A stretch of DNA of 64,000 bases, taken from NCBI RefSeq assembly GCF_024582835.1, contig NZ_CP102096.1:496001-560000 (forward strand), read 5' to 3'. Positions within the stretch are counted from its first letter, which is position 1. Each line of letters begins with the position of its first letter. The position numbers were made by a program, and so were the translations under genes. Positions 12,002-21,593 of the stretch are shown here, piece by piece. The DNA comes from Vibrio japonicus (GTDB taxonomy: Bacteria; Pseudomonadota; Gammaproteobacteria; Enterobacterales; Vibrionaceae). The notes under the pieces are model-generated. The model was not told the DNA's origin and did no database searches. It was given only the letters and a program-made list of their open reading frames with translations.

Positions 12002-12766
12002 TTATGGTTTGCGGTTGAGTTCGTTCTTCTTTTCTAATTCGTCTAAACGCTGAAGTATCAAATCTTGTTTATCAAGTAACTCCATGATCATCTGTTCTTT
12101 GCGTTCCGCGCGTTCGTTTTGTACTGAGGTAGGTGAAGTAAGAAAGGATGTCACCAAGCCTGAGATCATACCGAATACACCGACTCCACAGATAATCAGT
12201 ATCCCTGCTAATATTTTCCCCCCATTTGTGACCGGATAGTGGTCACCGTATCCTACCGTTGAAATCGTCACCAAAGCCCACCAAAGTGCGTCAGCGCCAG
12301 TTTGAATATTGGCATCTGGAGACTTGCGCTCGATAAGTACCATCAAAATCGCACCGATGGTCAGTAGCATGATCAAGATAAATATAATAGAAGCAAACGT
12401 AGTTTCACGGCGGTTGCTGAGTAGTTGGCTATATAAATGACGACCTGAATGAATACCCAATACGACGCGTAACATTTGGACTAATCGTGCATAGCGAAGT
12501 GGTTCGATCATAGGAATACTGGCAATAAAGTCGATCCAGTGTTGTTTCATAAATGTCACGCGATCTTTGGAACGGATGAGATCGATCCCGAGTTGCAGCA
12601 TAAAAATACTACAGATTATAAAGTCTAAGCCGATAAGAACTTGTCGGGTATCAGCCTGTAACGGGAAAAATAGCAGGCCTGAGACCACGAATAGCGCCAT
12701 AAAAGACAAGATTAGTGATAGCAGACTCATCGGCTTTGTATCGTTTTTGATAATATCTTTTTTCAT
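12002..12766 (-). CDS. Voltage-gated-type potassium ion channel
   Basis: The protein has the layout of a six-segment potassium channel: four N-terminal membrane segments (the fourth near RYARLVQMLRVVLG, with spaced Arg as in voltage sensors), then a pore loop with the selectivity filter TVGYGD in ALVTISTVGYGDHYP, and a last segment GILIICGVGVFGMISGLV. The tail is a charged coiled coil (EQMIMELLDKQDLILQRLDELEKK). The filter TVGYG indicates K+ selectivity by family knowledge. The ATG at 12766 gives 254 residues; an ATG at 12829 would give 275. Neither has a strong ribosome site, so the start is unsettled. It is divergent from the chemoreceptor gene. Confidence 0.85.
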   Translation of the reverse strand: MKKDIIKNDTKPMSLLSLILSFMALFVVSGLLFFPLQADTRQVLIGLDFIICSIFMLQLGIDLIRSKDRVTFMKQHWIDFIASIPMIEPLRYARLVQMLRVVLGIHSGRHLYSQLLSNRRETTFASIIFILIMLLTIGAILMVLIERKSPDANIQTGADALWWALVTISTVGYGDHYPVTNGGKILAGILIICGVGVFGMISGLVTSFLTSPTSVQNERAERKEQMIMELLDKQDLILQRLDELEKKNELNRKP

Positions 12767-12878
12767 ACGAGGCTCGAAATAAATAATGAATGCCGTTTGA
12801 ACGGTCAGTATGAGCGAATTCGTGTTCATTTATGTATCAGGAACGAATCAAATTATAAGACTTAATGGGGAATGAACA

Positions 12879-14135
12879 ATGACGAGAATGTCATTTAAAC
12901 CTTGGGAGCGAGTCATCACAGATGTGCGCCTCGTTCCTAAAATGGTGCTGTTGATGTTGTTTAGTACAGTGCTCATCATTGCGAAACAGTTATGGGATGC
13001 GAGTACGTTCTATGAGTCCCTTTTGGCGGCAACCAACAATATCGATGTCGCGCAGCAGCACTATGACTCGTACATTGTTCAGGTGGTCTGGCAAACCGGA
13101 ATAATGATCGTCGTGTTTGTCACGCTATTGCTGTTTGCGGCTCGTATCATGCTGCGTCAGACTCAATATCTAAGTGAGTCCATTAAATTAATGGCTGAAA
13201 AAGATCTGTCTGTCCCAATCCAAATGGACTGCAAAGATGAGTATGGCGATGTTGCCCGAGAGCTAGAAAAAACGCGTACTCAGTTACAAGAAATGATCAA
13301 GCTACAAATCAGTTCTTCGCAGGAGTTAGCGGGGCTAACGGAAGTCATGACGTTGAGCATGTCGGAGACGAAAGAGTCGGCGCAAGAAGAGTTCAATGAG
13401 ATCGATCAACTTGCGACAGCGATGAGTGAGATGAGCTCAACCGTACAAACCGTCGCAGATCATGCTCAAAGTGCATCTTCACTGACTGAAAATGCCGCAG
13501 GTCAAGCAGAGACAGGCCAGTACTTTGTTAAGGGTACGGTATCCAAAATTAGTGACTTGTCGAAAGACATAGCTGCGTCAGCTCAAGCTGTTAATGAAGT
13601 TGAAGAAAGTGTCGAAGCCATTGGCAGCGTTGTTGGGACGATTCAAAGTATCTCAGAACAGACAAACTTACTGGCATTGAATGCGGCTATTGAAGCGGCT
13701 CGCGCGGGGGAAGCAGGACGAGGCTTTGCTGTGGTTGCTGACGAAGTGCGTAATCTTGCCCAACGTACGCAACAAGCGACAGTGGAAATTCAAGAGATGA
13801 TCGCTCAGCTGCAATCGAGTGCGACTTCTGCGGTCGACTTGATGGAGAGAAGTGTGGTGGAAGCGGCTGAAGGTGTTGAACTGGTCACCAACGCAGGCAG
13901 TGAATTGGACGGTATTGTTAGCCAAGTTAATCAGATTAATGAGATGAATTTCCAGATAGCAACGGCGGCAGGTCAGCAGAGTAGCGTTGCAGAAGAAATG
14001 AGCCAGAACCTGACCAATGTTCGTTCGCTGGTGGAAGCATCGGTAACGGTTGTGTCTGAATTGCTCGAAACGTCAGAGTTAATGCAGAAAAACGCAGAAG
14101 AGTTGGACAAGAAGATCACATCGTTCAATGTCTAG
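12879..14135 (+). CDS. Methyl-accepting chemotaxis protein with minimal sensor
   Basis: Chemoreceptor signalling to CheW/CheA. The 418-residue product has two membrane segments (about residues 22-40 and 72-95) separated by only about 30 residues, then a HAMP linker (about 95-150, [14 protein letters not shown]) and a long helical signalling domain. The conserved tip is at about residues 260-290 ([18 protein letters not shown] followed by [12 protein letters not shown]). With almost no periplasmic domain it probably senses a membrane or cytoplasmic cue; the ligand is unknown. GGGGA lies about 10 bases before the start. A terminator follows. Confidence 0.93.
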   Translation: MTRMSFKPWERVITDVRLVPKMVLLMLFSTVLIIAKQLWDASTFYESLLAATNNIDVAQQHYDSYIVQVVWQTGIMIVVFVTLLLFAARIMLRQTQYLSESIKLMAEKDLSVPIQMDCKDEYGDVARELEKTRTQLQEMIKLQISSSQELAGLTEVMTLSMSETKESAQEEFNEIDQLATAMSEMSSTVQTVADHAQSASSLTENAAGQAETGQYFVKGTVSKISDLSKDIAASAQAVNEVEESVEAIGSVVGTIQSISEQTNLLALNAAIEAARAGEAGRGFAVVADEVRNLAQRTQQATVEIQEMIAQLQSSATSAVDLMERSVVEAAEGVELVTNAGSELDGIVSQVNQINEMNFQIATAAGQQSSVAEEMSQNLTNVRSLVEASVTVVSELLETSELMQKNAEELDKKITSFNV

Positions 14136-14157
14136 CAACATCAAGATAATCATGAAC

Positions 14158-14188
14158 AAACGCCCACTAGTGAGAGTGGGCGTTTTTT
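14158..14188 (+). terminator. Terminator of the chemoreceptor gene
   Basis: Stem CGCCCACT with AGTGGGCG around a 6-base loop, preceded by A residues and followed by TTTTTT. Confidence 0.9.
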
Positions 14189-14268
14189 ATTAGATAGATT
14201 TTGAGATATAACTAGCTATTACCATTTCAATCGTTACCTAGATTGGTATTGATACACAAGGAAGATTC

Positions 14269-17109
14269 ATGCAACTGCCAGAAAGCCTCATCCCCATTTC
14301 TCAAGCCGCGCTCGAACCGCTAAACGAATCTGATATTTTGGCTAACTGGCCCGAAACGCTGCGTGTGAAGCTGAACTATGTCGCGGGTTTAAGCCGGTTC
14401 ATAGCGGAAACAATGAAGACCGATGAACATTTGTTGCAAGCGTTTCCTGACATGGTTGAAGAGCAATCTCGTTGTCATTCATATAGGGAAAGATTAGCTG
14501 AGCTACTTTTAGGTTGTTCTGATGAGATTCAAGGGCATCGGGTGCTTAGGCAGTTCCGCAACCGAGAAATGGTTTACATCGCGTGGCGAGATTTCACTGG
14601 CAGTTGGAGCCTAGAAGAGAGTCTGGAGCATATTTCCCATCTTGCTGAAGCGATGATTTTCGAAACGTATCAATGGCAATACAAAGCATGCTGTGAATTG
14701 TGGGGAACGCCTTGCAACTCAGAAGGCGAAGCTCAGCCAATGCTGATCATGGGCATGGGAAAACTGGGAGGTGGGGAGCTCAATTTCTCATCTGACATTG
14801 ATCTTATTTTCACGTATCCAGAAAACGGTGAAACGCAAGGTACGCGTCGTAGTATCGCAAATGCTCAGTTTTTTACTCGTCTAGGTCAGAGAATCATTAA
14901 AGCGCTTGATCAACAAACGTTTGATGGTTTCTGCTACCGAGTCGATATGCGTTTACGCCCGTTTGGCGACAGTGGGCCATTAGTGATGAGTTATGCTGCG
15001 CTAGAAGATTACTACCAAGAGCAAGGGCGCGACTGGGAGCGTTATGCCATGATCAAAGCGCGTGTCATGGGCAGTGAGATGTACCCTCAATACCAAGAGC
15101 TACGTCAAATGTTACGTCCGTTTGTATTTCGTCGTTACATGGACTTCAGTGCTATTCAGTCTCTTCGTCGTATGAAATCGATGATAAGTAGCGAAGTTCG
15201 CCGCCGTGGTTTGAGCAATAACATCAAATTGGGGGCGGGTGGCATCCGTGAAATTGAGTTTATCGCGCAAGTTTTTCAGCTCATTCGTGGTGGGCGAGAG
15301 CCAAGTCTGCGTCATCGCGGGTTGTTAATCACGCTTGAAGCTATCGAAGAGTTAGAACTGCTGAAAGCAGGGGATGTGGGTGAGCTAAGAAAGGCATATA
15401 AATTCCTACGCCGCCTTGAGAATTTATTGCAAGCCATGGCCGATAAGCAGACGCAAACGCTCCCAGAGAGTGACACTGAACAACTACAGCTTTCTATCGC
15501 GATGGGGTATTCAAGCTGGAGCGAGTTGATGGACGATGTTCATCATCATATGTCGGCCGTGCATCAAGTGTTCAAAACCCTCATTGGTGATGAGGGAGAA
15601 GAAGCGTCAGATGTCGACAGTCACTTTCATGAGTTGTGGGACATGATAGAAAATCAGGAAGTGATCGAAAATGTCCTTACCCACGACATCGGTGTGCAAG
15701 AACCGCAAGTCATGGCCAACACCATTTTGCAATTCAAAAAAGATTTGGCGAAAAAAACGCTTGGGCCTCGTGGACGCGAAGTGCTAAACAGATTGATGCC
15801 GAAAGTTTTTTCTTCCATCTATTCACATCCAGATGCGGAGTTTGGTTTATCGAGAGTTTTGCATCTTCTGAATAAAATCGTCACTCGAACGACCTATCTT
15901 GAATTGCTTGATGAACACTCTGCCGCACTGACGCAACTTGTCCGCTTATGTACAGCAAGCCCGATGATTTCTGAGCAGCTTGGCCGTTATCCTATTCTGC
16001 TGGATGAGCTTATTGACCCGCAGCAGTTGTATAATCCGATTCCTTTAGAAAGTTATCGCACGGAATTACGAGACTTTTTAGCCCGCATTCCCGAAGATGA
16101 TATGGAACAACAGATGGAAGCGCTACGCCAGTTTAAGCAAATCTGCATACTGAGAATTGCGGCAGCGGATATCGCAGGCGTGCTCCCGGTGATGAAAGTG
16201 AGTGATCACTTAACCTATCTGGCGGAAGCGATTGTGGAATCGGTAGTGCATCAGGCGTGGTTACAAATTGCTGAAAAATATGGCGAACCGACTCACCTGA
16301 AAGATAGAGAAGGAAAAGGCTTTGGGGTGATAGGTTACGGCAAAGTTGGCGGTTGGGAGCTAGGCTATAACTCGGACCTCGATATTGTCTTTATGCACGA
16401 CTGCCCAGTAGACGCATACACGGATGGCAAAAAAGAAATTGATGGTCGCCAGTTTTATCTGAGATTGGCTCAACGCATCATCCATATTTTCTCGACGCGA
16501 ACAGCCTCGGGCATTCTCTACGAAGTGGATACTCGCTTACGTCCTTCAGGCGCTTCAGGACTATTAGTCAGCCCAGCAGAAGCATTTGATGAATATCAGC
16601 ACAATGAAGCGTGGACTTGGGAGCACCAGGCACTTGTACGGGCGAGAATGATTTATGGTGATGAACCATTGCAGCAAAGCTTTGCCAAAACTCGCCATGA
16701 TGTCCTGACGTTAGAGCGAGATGAAGACAAGCTCAAGCAGGAGGTGGTTGATATGCGAATTAAAATGCGCGACCACCTAGGAGGCAAGAAGGCTGGGCGA
16801 TTCATGCTTAAGCAAGATCCCGGAGGCATCACGGATGTCGAATTTTTAGCTCAGTATTTAGTGCTGCGATTTAGCCATGAAAAGCCAAAGCTCACTCGAT
16901 GGAGTGACAACGTTCGAATATTTGAGACTATGATTGCACAAGGCGTGATGGATGAAGATAAAGCGATGGCAATCACTCATGCTTACACCGCTATGCGAAA
17001 CCAAATCCATCGTCGTAACTTGCTCAACCTAGACGCCGATGTCGCGAATGAGAAGTTTGTTCCTGAAAGAGAAATGGTGACAAAACTCTGGAGTGAATGG
17101 CTAGATTAA
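14269..17109 (+). CDS. glnE: Glutamine synthetase adenylyltransferase/deadenylase GlnE
   Basis: Controls glutamine synthetase by attaching AMP to, or removing AMP from, a tyrosine on each subunit, under PII control. The 946 residues match the E. coli length. Two nucleotidyltransferase domains are visible: the N-terminal deadenylylase with GMGKLGGGELNFSSDIDLIF (about residues 163-182) and the C-terminal adenylyltransferase with GYGKVGGWELGYNSDLDIVF (about residues 687-706). AAGGAAG precedes the ATG. hldE follows after 105 bases; glnE-hldE is also the E. coli order. Confidence 0.97.
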   Translation: MQLPESLIPISQAALEPLNESDILANWPETLRVKLNYVAGLSRFIAETMKTDEHLLQAFPDMVEEQSRCHSYRERLAELLLGCSDEIQGHRVLRQFRNREMVYIAWRDFTGSWSLEESLEHISHLAEAMIFETYQWQYKACCELWGTPCNSEGEAQPMLIMGMGKLGGGELNFSSDIDLIFTYPENGETQGTRRSIANAQFFTRLGQRIIKALDQQTFDGFCYRVDMRLRPFGDSGPLVMSYAALEDYYQEQGRDWERYAMIKARVMGSEMYPQYQELRQMLRPFVFRRYMDFSAIQSLRRMKSMISSEVRRRGLSNNIKLGAGGIREIEFIAQVFQLIRGGREPSLRHRGLLITLEAIEELELLKAGDVGELRKAYKFLRRLENLLQAMADKQTQTLPESDTEQLQLSIAMGYSSWSELMDDVHHHMSAVHQVFKTLIGDEGEEASDVDSHFHELWDMIENQEVIENVLTHDIGVQEPQVMANTILQFKKDLAKKTLGPRGREVLNRLMPKVFSSIYSHPDAEFGLSRVLHLLNKIVTRTTYLELLDEHSAALTQLVRLCTASPMISEQLGRYPILLDELIDPQQLYNPIPLESYRTELRDFLARIPEDDMEQQMEALRQFKQICILRIAAADIAGVLPVMKVSDHLTYLAEAIVESVVHQAWLQIAEKYGEPTHLKDREGKGFGVIGYGKVGGWELGYNSDLDIVFMHDCPVDAYTDGKKEIDGRQFYLRLAQRIIHIFSTRTASGILYEVDTRLRPSGASGLLVSPAEAFDEYQHNEAWTWEHQALVRARMIYGDEPLQQSFAKTRHDVLTLERDEDKLKQEVVDMRIKMRDHLGGKKAGRFMLKQDPGGITDVEFLAQYLVLRFSHEKPKLTRWSDNVRIFETMIAQGVMDEDKAMAITHAYTAMRNQIHRRNLLNLDADVANEKFVPEREMVTKLWSEWLD

Positions 17110-17214
17110 CTTTCCGATATTGAGCTAAGCAGGTACACACATAGCGCAGTGAAGGGTTTAGGGCAGAAAAACGCTGTGATAAACTCAGGCCAGATTTAAT
17201 TGTGGAGATCGACG

Positions 17215-18645
17215 ATGAAACCAATCCTACCTAACTACAAGGATTCCGGTGTATTGATAATTGGTGATGTAATGCTAGATCGCTATTGGTATGGACCAAC
17301 TGGGCGAATCTCACCTGAAGCACCTGTGCCTGTGGTAAAAGTAGAAAATAACGAAGAGCGCCCGGGTGGGGCAGCCAACGTTGCTATGAACATAGCGTCG
17401 CTAGGTGGACAAGCTCATATCGTAGGTTTAACTGGGATCGATGAACCAGCTAAAGCACTGAATGAAACGTTGAGCGCTCTGAACGTTAAGTGTAACTTTG
17501 TTGGCCTACCAAATTTTCCAACCATTACGAAGTTGCGTGTGATGAGTCGCGGTCAGCAACTGATCCGTCTCGATTTTGAAGATAAATTTGAGAATATTGA
17601 TCCAAGTACCATTCTGGAACGCATGGAACAATCTCTGCCTAAAGTGAAAGCGGTGGTACTTTCTGACTACGCGAAAGGTGCGTTGGAACACGTTCAATTA
17701 TTTATTCAAAAAGCGCGCGCAGCTAATGTGCCTGTTTTCATTGATCCTAAAGGTGCGGATTTCGAACGCTACCGTGGTGCGACATTGCTAACACCGAATA
17801 TGGCTGAATTTGAGCTAGTAGTAGGTAAAGTAAAATCGGATCAAGATTTGGAAGAAAAAGGCCTTCAACTGATCGAAGATTACGATTTTGAAGCACTACT
17901 GGTTACTCGCAGTGAACACGGTATGACGCTACTTCGTCGTGGGCAGAAGCCATTCCATCTTCCGACTCAAGCGAAAGAAGTGTACGACGTGACAGGTGCG
18001 GGTGATACCGTTATTTCGGTTCTTGCGGCGTCTGTCGCGGCAGGTAAACCTCTGGATGAAGCGTGTGCACTAGCTAACGCTGCAGCAGGGGTTGTCGTGG
18101 GTAAATTGGGCACGTCGACCGTTTCTACCATTGAACTGGCAGAAGCTGTACATGGAAGCCAAGATACCGATTTCGGTGTGATTAGCGAAAAAGAGTTGAT
18201 TGACGCGGTTAAAAAAGCGCAATCGAAAGGTGAGAAAGTAGTCATGACCAATGGTTGTTTCGACATTCTTCATGCTGGCCACGTCTCATACTTAAACCAT
18301 GCTGCAGAACTTGGCGATCGCCTGATTGTCGCTGTAAACACCGATGAGTCGGTTAAACGCCTTAAGGGTCCTGGTCGTCCGGTAAACCCGACAGATCGTC
18401 GTATGGCGGTACTAGCGGGATTAGGGGCGGTAGACTGGGTTGTGCCTTTTGGTGAAGACACGCCGCAGCGCTTAATTTCAGAAATCTTGCCAGATCTATT
18501 GGTAAAAGGTGGTGACTACAAACCAGAAGAGATTGCTGGTGGTAAAGAAGTCATCGCAAATGGTGGTGAAGTAAAAGTATTAAACTTTGAAGATGGTTGT
18601 TCAACGACTGAAATCATCGATGCCATTAAAGGTGGGAAAGGGTAA
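17215..18645 (+). CDS. hldE: Bifunctional heptose kinase/adenylyltransferase HldE
   Basis: Makes ADP-heptose for the lipopolysaccharide inner core: D-glycero-beta-D-manno-heptose-7-phosphate kinase, then heptose-1-phosphate adenylyltransferase. The 476 residues match E. coli HldE (477). The N-terminal PfkB-type kinase (about 1-320) has [17 protein letters not shown] and the catalytic GAGDT motif. The C-terminal nucleotidyltransferase (about 340-476) has [15 protein letters not shown] with the HxGH site. The start at 17215 follows TGGAG and matches the family; the ORF opens 15 bases earlier. Confidence 0.96.
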   Translation: MKPILPNYKDSGVLIIGDVMLDRYWYGPTGRISPEAPVPVVKVENNEERPGGAANVAMNIASLGGQAHIVGLTGIDEPAKALNETLSALNVKCNFVGLPNFPTITKLRVMSRGQQLIRLDFEDKFENIDPSTILERMEQSLPKVKAVVLSDYAKGALEHVQLFIQKARAANVPVFIDPKGADFERYRGATLLTPNMAEFELVVGKVKSDQDLEEKGLQLIEDYDFEALLVTRSEHGMTLLRRGQKPFHLPTQAKEVYDVTGAGDTVISVLAASVAAGKPLDEACALANAAAGVVVGKLGTSTVSTIELAEAVHGSQDTDFGVISEKELIDAVKKAQSKGEKVVMTNGCFDILHAGHVSYLNHAAELGDRLIVAVNTDESVKRLKGPGRPVNPTDRRMAVLAGLGAVDWVVPFGEDTPQRLISEILPDLLVKGGDYKPEEIAGGKEVIANGGEVKVLNFEDGCSTTEIIDAIKGGKG

Positions 18646-18670
18646 GTAATTACTCTCAGACTTGTTACGT

Positions 18671-18702
18671 AAACGCCCACTGATGTGGGCGTTTTGTTTT
18701 TT
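18671..18702 (+). terminator. hldE terminator
   Basis: Stem AAACGCCCAC with GTGGGCGTTT around TGAT, followed by a T-rich run. It lies 25 bases after the hldE stop. Confidence 0.9.
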
Positions 18703-18710
18703 TGGAGAGA

Positions 18711-18737
18711 CAAAAATGGAGCCATTTGGCTCCATTT
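18711..18737 (-). terminator. arcA terminator
   Basis: A perfect 10-bp stem (AAATGGAGCC with GGCTCCATTT) with a 4-base loop. On the minus strand it is followed by TTTTTG, so it fits the convergent arcA gene, whose stop is 26 bases away. Confidence 0.8.
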
Positions 18738-18762
18738 AGTCAGTAGTCAGCTCTTCTTGAAC

Positions 18763-19479
18763 TTATTCTTCTAGATCACCACAGAAGCGGTAGCCTTCAC
18801 CGTGAATCGTTGCGATGATTTCTGGCGTACCAGATACAGACTCAAAGTGTTTACGGATACGACGAATCGTTACGTCAACAGTACGGTCATGTGGCTTAAG
18901 CTCACGGCCAGTCATCTTCTTCAGAAGATCGGCGCGCGTCTGAATTTTGCCTGGGTTTTCACAGAAGTGAAGTAGAGCGCGGAACTCTGAGCGTGGTAAT
19001 TTGTAACCGTCGCCATTTGGGCTAACCAAAGAACGACTGTTGATATCAAGAACCCAACCGTTGAACTCGTATTTTTCTACGCTACGCTTTTCTTCCGTTA
19101 TTGGGCTAGCGCTCATTGAACGGTTAAGTAGGTTGCGAGCACGGATAGTCAGTTCGCGAGGATTAAACGGTTTGGTGATGTAATCATCCGCTCCGATTTC
19201 CAGACCTAGGATTTTATCAACTTCATTGTCACGACCAGTTAAGAACATCAGCGCAACGTTTGCTTGCTCGCGCAGTTCACGGGCCAGCAATAGGCCGTTT
19301 TTACCTGGAAGGTTAATGTCCATAATGACCAAGTTTACTTGGTTGTCGGACAGTACCTGGTGCATCTCTTCACCGTCACTGGCCTCAAAAACAGCGTATC
19401 CCTCTGCTTCAAAAATACTCTTAAGAGTGTTACGAGTTACTTGCTCATCTTCGACAATAAGAATGTGCGGGGTTTGCAT
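18763..19479 (-). CDS. arcA: Aerobic respiration response regulator ArcA
   Basis: DNA-binding response regulator of the Arc system, phosphorylated by ArcB when oxygen is low; it mainly represses genes of aerobic respiration. The 238 residues equal the E. coli length and are nearly identical. The receiver domain has the acidic pair in VEDE, the phosphorylated Asp54 in [10 protein letters not shown], and the conserved Lys in ITKPF. An OmpR/PhoB winged-helix domain follows (about residues 135-235, with [16 protein letters not shown] and HGEGYRF). The gene is transcribed away from a perfect FNR box at 19738. Its partner arcB lies 43 kb away at the end of the window. Confidence 0.98.
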   Translation of the reverse strand: MQTPHILIVEDEQVTRNTLKSIFEAEGYAVFEASDGEEMHQVLSDNQVNLVIMDINLPGKNGLLLARELREQANVALMFLTGRDNEVDKILGLEIGADDYITKPFNPRELTIRARNLLNRSMSASPITEEKRSVEKYEFNGWVLDINSRSLVSPNGDGYKLPRSEFRALLHFCENPGKIQTRADLLKKMTGRELKPHDRTVDVTIRRIRKHFESVSGTPEIIATIHGEGYRFCGDLEE

Positions 19480-19807
19480 TGGCGGTACCTAAACTTGTGA
19501 AAAAAATGTGCTAATGGAATAAATTTTAGGCAAAAACATAACATACGGGTAATGTGATGTTGATAATAAACCAAAGAACATAATATTTCACTTTCTTTGA
19601 TCGCCCGCCATCCTTGGATTTTTCTGTATTACCTTGGTGAGGTTCCTATTCCTCAGTAGCTCCATTAGTCTTTTAAGCGGATTCTATAATGTTAACAGCA
19701 TGCTAACAACGTAGAAGTCTTAATTCCAATCACTTTGTTGATTTATATCAAGAGTTAGAATGTAACAAATATTAATAGTACTAAGGAAATGTAAAACTGT
19801 AGCTTAT
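19480..19807. other. arcA/DUF3293 divergent intergenic region
   Basis: A 328-base AT-rich region holds the promoters of two divergent genes. The only clear element is the FNR box at 19738-19751. No small ORF with a good ribosome site was seen. The distance from the arcA start fits a long arcA leader, as known in E. coli. Confidence 0.6.
19738..19751. promoter_or_regulatory. Perfect FNR box
   Basis: TTGAT, four bases, ATCAA: all ten consensus positions of the FNR site match. It lies 259 bases upstream of arcA and 57 bases upstream of the DUF3293 start. FNR activates arcA in E. coli, so an anaerobic role here is plausible; which of the two genes responds is not shown by the sequence. Confidence 0.65.
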
Positions 19808-20206
19808 ATGAAAATTGATGCTCAACTTTTGGCTGCCTATTCAGATCCTTACTTTCGTTTTAGGCAGAAATGTACACGCGATTCTTTTGCTATTATCACG
19901 GCATGGAATCCTTCAAGTAAGCGGTTAGCCACTAATGAGAATAAATTAAAAAATAAAAGGTTACTGCAGGAAATCAACCATAATTACTTTGTGGAAGTAC
20001 TGGTTGGAGATAAAACATTTTCCTGGGTTGAAGAGAGTTTCGCAGTCGACATTAGTGAATCAGAAGCCATAAATCTAGCGCGTAAATTTGGTCAAAACGC
20101 CATTTATTTTGTTGAAGGTACGAGGTTGTATCTCGTTTCGTGCCTAGAAGATAAATCAAAATTAGAGCTTGGAGAGTGGCGCATTCGCAGTAGGTTAAAG
20201 GATTAA
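19808..20206 (+). CDS. DUF3293 domain protein
   Basis: Small soluble protein of 132 residues resembling the DUF3293 family; the function is unknown. The conserved features I recognise are [12 protein letters not shown] near residues 25-36, an [12 protein letters not shown] strand, and a late segment [11 protein letters not shown]. There is no signal peptide or membrane segment. It is followed after 23 bases by rraA in the same direction, so the two may be co-transcribed. No ribosome site stands out before ATG 19808. Confidence 0.75.
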   Translation: MKIDAQLLAAYSDPYFRFRQKCTRDSFAIITAWNPSSKRLATNENKLKNKRLLQEINHNYFVEVLVGDKTFSWVEESFAVDISESEAINLARKFGQNAIYFVEGTRLYLVSCLEDKSKLELGEWRIRSRLKD

Positions 20207-20229
20207 TTAGCAATCTCAAGGAGGAAAAA

Positions 20230-20715
20230 ATGAAAGATATAACCCCAGATATTTGTGATAAACACGAAGATAAGGTCACACTTGTTGAGCTGCCTTTGCT
20301 CAATTTTGGTCATAAGAGCGCTTTTTTTGGTGAAATAGTCACAGTTCGCTGCTATCACGATAATTCTAAAGTACGAGAAGTATTAAGTCAGGATGGAACC
20401 GGGAAGGTGCTGTTTGTTGACGGTCATGGCTCTTGCCAAAAAGCATTACTGGGTGACCAACTCGCTATTTTAGCGATTGATAACAATTGGGAAGGGGTGA
20501 TTGTAAACGGTGCAATACGTGATGTTGCGGCAATGGCGGAAATGCAACTCGGCATAAAAGCGCTGGGTACTAACCCATTTAAAACTGAGAAACGCGGCGT
20601 TGGCGATGTGAACGTCACGCTCACTATTCATAACCAAATGATTCAGCCTGGCGATTACATCTATGCAGATTGGAATGGTGTATTAATGTCTACCGAAAAG
20701 TTGGAATGGATCTAA
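20230..20715 (+). CDS. rraA: Ribonuclease E regulator RraA
   Basis: RraA binds RNase E and inhibits its activity, changing global mRNA decay. The 161 residues equal the E. coli length. The family core is visible: [20 protein letters not shown] (about 65-84) and [14 protein letters not shown] (about 94-107), the Gly/Asp-rich pocket shared with HMG aldolases. AAGGAGG lies 6 bases before the ATG. The last four bases overlap the convergent hypothetical gene at 20712. Confidence 0.92.
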   Translation: MKDITPDICDKHEDKVTLVELPLLNFGHKSAFFGEIVTVRCYHDNSKVREVLSQDGTGKVLFVDGHGSCQKALLGDQLAILAIDNNWEGVIVNGAIRDVAAMAEMQLGIKALGTNPFKTEKRGVGDVNVTLTIHNQMIQPGDYIYADWNGVLMSTEKLEWI

Positions 20716-21173
20716 AAACGAAAACCTAACCCAAATTCCACTTCTTTTTGCCACTCTTGATAGTCAAGGGTGGCATGTAAGTCTAAGTTTTCAGTGAGCC
20801 TAACACGGCTAGACACTTCCGCTGACAACGCGGTGTCTTTCTTATTTTCTACAGACTCAGAGTTATACGAATGTAACGTACTGGCTAAAGACAGTCTGGG
20901 GGTTAGTTGATAACTCACTCCACTCAGAACGCCAGTCTCATTTGCTTTGGTATTGTTGTTAAAGCGAGCGCCTACGTAGACATCCAGCTTATCGAATACG
21001 CTATAAGAATAACCCCCATTGACCTTCCAAGAATTAATATCGGCTTGATCCTGTTCGCTTGAAAGAAAAACACTATGTGGGGAGGAGAGCTGTTGAGAAG
21101 GGAGCGTAGGCAGATCGACAGCGTAAACATAACCAGAAAACATCATCGCTGACAGACAAAGAAATCTTCTCAT
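20712..21173 (-). CDS. Small outer-membrane beta-barrel-like protein, hypothetical
   Basis: I do not recognise a named family. The 153-residue product starts with a signal peptide ([18 protein letters not shown]), so it is exported. The mature part alternates polar and hydrophobic residues in short strands ([49 protein letters not shown]) and ends in FRF; a terminal aromatic residue is typical of outer-membrane barrels. Barrel location is inferred from these traits. It is convergent with rraA with a 4-base overlap and divergent from the thr operon. Confidence 0.7.
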   Translation of the reverse strand: MRRFLCLSAMMFSGYVYAVDLPTLPSQQLSSPHSVFLSSEQDQADINSWKVNGGYSYSVFDKLDVYVGARFNNNTKANETGVLSGVSYQLTPRLSLASTLHSYNSESVENKKDTALSAEVSSRVRLTENLDLHATLDYQEWQKEVEFGLGFRF

Positions 21174-21363
21174 GCACCGCTCCTTATGATTGTCTTGATT
21201 GTTTTTTACACTGCAGCGTTAATTAAAGCATAAAACGAATGGGTGAGGATTTTTTATCTGTTAATTCGTGATTTATGCGACTTTCAATTTTTCAATGGTC
21301 AAGCATTTGTTTGGTTTATGGGTTGAGTTCGCATATGGATATTCAACTTTTTAAAACTTTTCG

Positions 21364-21392
21364 TTGACTCCAAGTTAATAAATAGGTTAAAC
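21364..21392 (+). promoter_or_regulatory. Possible thr operon promoter
   Basis: TTGACT at 21364-21369 and TTAAAC at 21387-21392 are spaced by 17 bases, about 40 bases before thrL. The -10 match is weak, so this is a tentative call. Confidence 0.35.
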
Positions 21393-21431
21393 GTATGGGT
21401 AAGCAAACACATAATAGTAATAAACACACTC

Positions 21432-21509
21432 ATGCAAAATCACAGCCTCGCAGTAATGACCACAACCATTATTATTACCGACATCGCATTTGTTGGGGCA
21501 GGCTGCTAA
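21432..21509 (+). CDS. thrL: thr operon leader peptide
   Basis: A 25-residue peptide with the control run T-T-T-I-I-I-T in MTTTIIITDIAF. Threonine and isoleucine codons are the regulatory amino acids of thrABC. When charged tRNAs are scarce the ribosome stalls here and the downstream attenuator does not form. It ends 15 bases before the attenuator and 84 bases before thrA. Confidence 0.92.
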   Translation: MQNHSLAVMTTTIIITDIAFVGAGC

Positions 21510-21524
21510 GCGAAAAAAATTCAT

Positions 21525-21563
21525 AAAAAAGGCCTGTATCCCACAAGATACAGGCCTTTTTTT
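21525..21563 (+). terminator. thr attenuator
   Basis: A perfect 10-bp stem (GGCCTGTATC with GATACAGGCC, 6-base loop) preceded by six A and followed by seven T. It sits between the thrL leader peptide and thrA, the position expected of an attenuator. Confidence 0.92.
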
Positions 21564-21593
21564 ATACCAATTTACAGATATCTGGAGGAAGGG

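Noticed and set aside
21395..21526. A 44-codon ORF overlapping thrL in another frame, with a His/Tyr-rich stretch (N-H-Y-Y-Y-R-H-R).
   Set aside because: It is the shifted reading of the thrL Thr/Ile codon run (ACC/ATT read as CAC/TAT), and thrL itself has the expected control peptide and position. No ribosome site of note precedes it.
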